Notes under the pieces: generated by a model | Databases searched by the model: none | Told to the model about the DNA's origin: nothing | What the model saw: the letters and a program-made list of their open reading frames with translations, nothing else | Shown: one piece after another, positions 59,930 to 64,000 of the stretch | Layout of the letters: the number at the start of each line of letters is the position of its first letter | Position numbering within the stretch: the stretch's first letter is position 1 | Translations under genes and position numbers: made by a program | Assembly: GCF_000687475.1 (NCBI RefSeq) | Contig: NC_057318.1 | Location: 2,790,001-2,854,000 of the forward strand | Source: Ustilaginoidea virens | Taxonomy: Eukaryota > Ascomycota > Sordariomycetes > Hypocreales > Clavicipitaceae | Reading direction: 5' to 3' | DNA: 64,000 nucleotides

Positions 59930-59969
59930 CTAGCAGCTTCTCTTTTTATAGAAGCAAATATCGGAATCG

Positions 59970-62900
59970 CTAGGATATAAGGCGCACACATAGAAAGAAA
60001 AGTGCGGCGCGGTCTCGGCAGGTTGTGCCGCCGATAATGCTGTCGCGCCGCGCGGCCTCATACCGTACAGCCGGTATGTTGAATATTACAGCCAAAACAA
60101 AGGGGCAAAAAGGGGCAGCAGTAAACGCAGTAAAAGCAGTATTGCATATAACATTGAACATAGGAAAATCCATACACTTGCCACCTATGATATCACCAAT
60201 ACCTTCCAAACGCAGTTAGATATTGACCGGCCTCTTTACCCACCCTTCCACACGTATAATAGCCTTATTTTGGTCGACGAAGGTCTTAAGGGCTTTATTG
60301 GGCGTTCCCTTGGTTATTACATCGGCGAGATTATTATTCCTATTGATCTAATAGATCTTATATATCTCCCGGCGCTCGTATGACTATCGCAGGGCCATAA
60401 TATCTATTATAAGCCTCTTTTCCTTAGTAGTGCCTAGCTTGATAAGGCATTTATATAACGAAAACGAATCTGTATATATAACCATAGGGATCTTCGGCAA
60501 TCCTAGCCTACTGGTAATTATATTAAGGGTCGTGCCTATCGTATATGCAATATCGACCCCTTGTACTATACTATATAGCTCCGAAGCGAATGCGCTACGT
60601 GTTATACGCTTACTTTTTGTAGAGCTGTAAGTAATGATATTACCGGTCAGTAGGAAGGTATTGGTGTTATCCGTAGGATTGTCCTCTTCATTCCCTAGCA
60701 TAATAATATAGCCAATCTAGGAGCTTAAATCTTTGTTGTTGGCAAAGGATCCGTCAACAAATATAAAGAGTTTGGCTATAATAAGGGTTAGATTAATATA
60801 CCATAAGCCATGGTCCTAGTTATCGTATTGCTATTGAAGGCGCTTATTCAATCTCGCGATATCTTTAGGGTCAGGTTGCTAGTATTATACTGCAATAAAT
60901 AGGTCAAAAGACGCCTCGGGCTGGCAGACCATAGCTACATAAGCGCTACAAGTGCGTTATTCGATATAATTATGCTATACTATAGGCGCATTCTTATCGA
61001 TGGTCGCGATCTTCTTGCTTTAACCTTTCTGGCATAACGTTATTATGCTATCGGAAGTGGCCGTCAGTATATATCCATTGAATATTAGGGGCACAGTTGG
61101 TGATAGCTTCGTCTTAGGCTTGGTATTAAAGCCTGCCTTAGTAAGCTCTAATTCTTCCTATTGGAAGAAGGCATCGTCACTTAGGCTGAGGGTATCGTCA
61201 GTCTGCATACCTACGATACCAAAGCATGTGGTATCGCTGGTATCACTAGTATGGTCAGGAACGTCAGTACGGTTGGTATCGCCGGATATCAGCAAACAGG
61301 GGTTATAGGTTGAAGTATCGTAGGTATCACCAGTATGGTTAGGAACGTCAGTACGGTTGGTATTGCCGGATATTAGCAAATAGGGGTTATAGGTTAAAGT
61401 GGTTATGCCCAGCTTCTCGCGATGGTGCCGGAAGTATGTCGCCTATTAGTGGGTGCCTGCCTCAGCTATTCCGTATAGTGGCTTCACTACTTCTATAATC
61501 GTATTATCAGGGTATTGGTGAGCTATTTGCTTAGGTAATTTGGTGATGATCGACCGATTGAGGGTGGTTGATAACTATATATAAGCCTGTGTAATATTAT
61601 GTATCTAGAGGAATAAGCTGTGAGAGCATTATAGTAATAGGGCTAATGATATAAGTAGCCGTTGACTCGCCTGTTGAATTGTGGGGGATTGAGTTAATAT
61701 TAATCGCTTTTCATTATCACTATGGCCTTGTATTATAAGCCTAGACTTCTTATACGGGGTGTCTATGCCTTTGCCTTTAATTTCTCGTACTATGCGTAAG
61801 TTAAACAGGCGTTGGGCTCTATGTTGACCGATATTAAAGGTGACGAATCGGAATATATCGCGGGCCTGTAATGCTTTTATCTCTATATGGTTAGACTGTT
61901 CGAAAGGGGCTCTAGGGGTTATAATCTTCCCTTTCCGGCGTAATTGGCTAGTAAGCTGCAGGTCGGCTTGCTCTTTCGCGGTTAGGAAAGAGACGTCAAT
62001 AACGGTATTAAAAGCTATAGCGTTGACGAAAGCTTCTTCTTAGTCCTTATTGATTATAATATCGGATACTACCCTTGCTGGTGATAGATATATTACGGCT
62101 GTAGGTGTTATTGCGGCTGGAGGTGCGGCTGCAGCCGGTATCCTGATTTCTATCCGGCTGGGGCGGGCCGGTCCTTCGGTATAGACGATATCTTCGGCAT
62201 TATCGGCAGCGGGATTGCTGTTAAGGTCGTAGTTATAAGGTTTAACGACCGTTAACTGGAACTTAATGGGGCTATGTGGCATCTGTACGATATAGGTCTT
62301 ACTATTGAGGCTGATTAGCCGGTACGGCCTGTGCTATCCACCCTTTTCTCTCTATATCCGTACATCGGACTGTAGGGGTAGTCGGTGGATAGGCCACGTG
62401 TCTGGGCCGTTCCATTGGGTGAGGGCATTATGAACTTATCGCTTAGCGAGGCATTTCCTAGCTTTATTAGTAGCCTTTCGTAATATTAAGGCGCATTGTG
62501 ATGCTAATAAGCTAGGGGGTGAATCGTCTGTAAGTCGAGGATATGCCCCAAAGACTAATAATATAGGCATTAGACTGTTGGGTCTAGCGGAATCGTTGAT
62601 AGCCTTTATAGCAAGCTGTAATTTCTATTCCTTTATTATTAGGTCGCCTACTTCGTTGTTAATAATGGTATAGGCTTGGCGTAATAGGGCGTGATATCTT
62701 TCGACCTTGCTAATGCTATTGTGGGCTTCTATAGGAATTTCATCTATATTGATAGATAGAAGCCGGGTATTATGATGGAATTTAGCGGAGGCGAAATTAG
62801 GGCCAGCATTATGAACAATCCAATCCGGCGGGCCGAGGTATATATCTATCTAGTATTCCTTAAGGGCATTCTAAATATCGCGGGCCTTCTGTCTTTATGG

Positions 62901-63660
62901 ATTAAGAAATCTGGCTGCCTGGAAGCTTGTCGTAGCATCTACGATGTGTAATACCGGCCGATTATTAATATAAAGGATATTTACGATTATCTTATAGTTG
63001 AATTAGCGGTCATCCTTTAGAGTGAATTTAAATCGGTTGGGTGCCTTTGCGTTCATCTAGTATTAATAGCATATATAGGTGATGCTCTTAATAATACTAC
63101 AGTCAATATCATTATAACTAGCCCGCTAAAGCAATTTAGTAAGCCTATTGATAGAAGGGTGCCCGAATCGATAATATAGTTAACGGATCTCCTATAACGA
63201 TAGATGGAAGGCTGTAGTATCCGTGGCATTAAGAGTCCACTATAGATATCCCCATTTCCTGATAATAGGGACCTTAGTATCCCCTTAGATTAATAGGTTG
63301 TTAATATTATTAAGCTTTACGCCCATCCTATTTATATCCATAATAGAATATAGGAAGGGGGTGCTGCTATTAAGGACGTAGAAGGGGATATTACCGAATA
63401 TCATCGGAATATTTAATATACCGGAAGATATAGCAGAGCTAGCGCCGAAGTTCACCGTGTGCTTTTTATTAGTCGCCTCGATAGTTAGGGTCTTTATTAA
63501 CCTTATTAGGGCCTTTGCTTGACCTAGGCCTGCTGTTAATAGGCCGGAAGCGCTGGTATCCGGTAGGATTCCGCGGAAGGTGTGGTTATTGTACCGTTCT
63601 TCTTCTAGAAAGGCAGAATTATAGTCTAGTAGTGAGGGCATTCGGAAGGGGTTAATCTAT
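59970..63660 (-). pseudogene. Element D pol, RIP-decayed
   Basis: On the minus strand the protease block (GILPDTSASGLL) has the active-site Gly changed to Ser, as G-to-A RIP would do. Integrase, RT and RNase H blocks follow in copia order, with SKRITRSAFASELYS and VIYTDSFSLYKCL intact in RNase H. TAA/TAG occur at Gln positions throughout. An 84 bp tandem duplication lies between RT and RNase H (61239-61406). A tail of about 230 bp after RNase H matches the tail of the first copia (27327-27566 region). Confidence 0.85.
61239..61406 (-). repeat. 84 bp tandem duplication in element D pol
   Basis: The unit starting GGTATCACTAGTATGGTCAG is repeated 84 bp later as GGTATCACCAGTATGGTTAG. The period is 28 codons, so the frame is kept. 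The copies differ mainly by C/T and G/A changes, most in CpA or TpG context. The first copia has only one copy here. Confidence 0.85.
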
Positions 63661-64000
63661 AGGAAGGCGTGTCGGTATGATTCATCTTGTAGGGCCTGTA
63701 ATATCTCAATAGATGATAATAGTTCTACTTGCATAGGGGCTTGGAAATACTAAGTGGCTGTAATCTATAGTGTGGTAGCATTCTCTGCATCCTATTATAT
63801 ATCCCCTGCCATTATTGCCTCGATATTACCGATAATATCGTTAAGGTCGGCCTCTGCTTCTTCTTCGAGGCCTTAGGGGCCGGGCTCTTCGTATTCCTAT
63901 AAGAAAATATGGAATTTCTTATTATTAGGGGTAGTGCGGTGGGATCGGTTCTTCATCTATCGGTCCTTTAATTCTTATTGCTCTTTGGCAGAATGGTTAA

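Larger units (their letters stand above)
54376..64000 (-). mobile_element. Element B: minus-strand gypsy-like retrotransposon hosting elements C and D
   Basis: Only B's 3' half is seen in this window: integrase core (57460-57892), integrase C-terminus and chromodomain-like tail (55950-56575), and a further frame (54549-55480), all on the minus strand. B is interrupted at 57893 by plus-strand element C, which is itself interrupted by D. B's 5' half must lie beyond 64000 if it still exists. It is also split at 56576-57332 by a 757 bp insert. In-frame TAA/TAG at Gln positions show RIP. The left limit is approximate. Confidence 0.75.
59591..64000 (-). mobile_element. Element D: minus-strand copia-like retrotransposon, 5' end off window
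   Basis: Same family as the copia at 20513-27956, in the opposite orientation. The 3' LTR is 59591-59929 and a polypurine tract (minus AAAAAGAGAAG) lies at about 59935-59946. Then come, read right to left, protease (LPDTSASG near 63547-63575), integrase (about 62300-63200), reverse transcriptase (about 61400-61950) and RNase H (about 60230-60800). Gag and the 5' LTR lie beyond 64000. The five bases before it are ATTTA; the partner duplication is out of view. Confidence 0.93.

Overview
The window is nuclear DNA of a filamentous ascomycete, most likely a Sordariomycete and plausibly Hypocreales. The evidence is compact GT-AG introns of about 60-250 bp, fungal versions of PAN1, ATG101, PEX3 and BET5, and AT-rich blocks of LTR retrotransposons whose reading frames are broken almost only by TAA and TAG. 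That stop pattern is expected from C-to-T mutation at CpA, the signature of repeat-induced point mutation (RIP). I cannot name the species.

The gene-bearing DNA carries eight conserved genes. On the left arm these are a HAL4/SAT4/HRK1-type kinase (1042-2502, minus), a CaMKK-type kinase of the Ssp1/Sak1 group (8629-11184, minus, five exons), the TRAPP subunit BET5 (12336-12914, plus) and PEX3 (13625-15497, minus). After a 17 kb transposon block come ATG101 (33450-34401, plus), a Hcm1/Sep1-like forkhead factor (35576-37876, minus), PAN1 (43048-47640, minus) and a PH-plus-LRR protein of CARMIL-like layout (48761-52608, minus). Each was placed by reading protein motifs and closing the frame across splice sites. 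Between them lie long intergenic stretches, up to 6 kb, full of microsatellites, homopolymers and AGGTACCT-like palindromes, with no gene I can support.

The block at 16183-33194 is one Ty3/gypsy-like element (A) with 103 bp LTRs and a 4-5 bp target duplication. Inserted inside it are a complete copia-like element (20513-27956, 350 bp LTRs, target duplication ATAGA) and a 212 bp solo LTR (28195-28406, target duplication TAAAG). The block sits between the 5' ends of PEX3 and ATG101. Without it these genes would be head to head, about 0.94 kb apart.

From about 54.4 kb to the right edge is a second nest: a minus-strand gypsy-like element (B) carrying a 757 bp insert of unknown kind, interrupted by a plus-strand gypsy-like element (C), which is interrupted by a minus-strand copia (D) of the same family as the first copia. 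B and D run off the window.

I found no clear new functional system. The best candidates for novelty are the extra reading frames downstream of pol in elements A and B, the repeat-bearing 1.3 kb leader of A, the unidentified 757 bp insert, and the transposon nest splitting PEX3 from ATG101.
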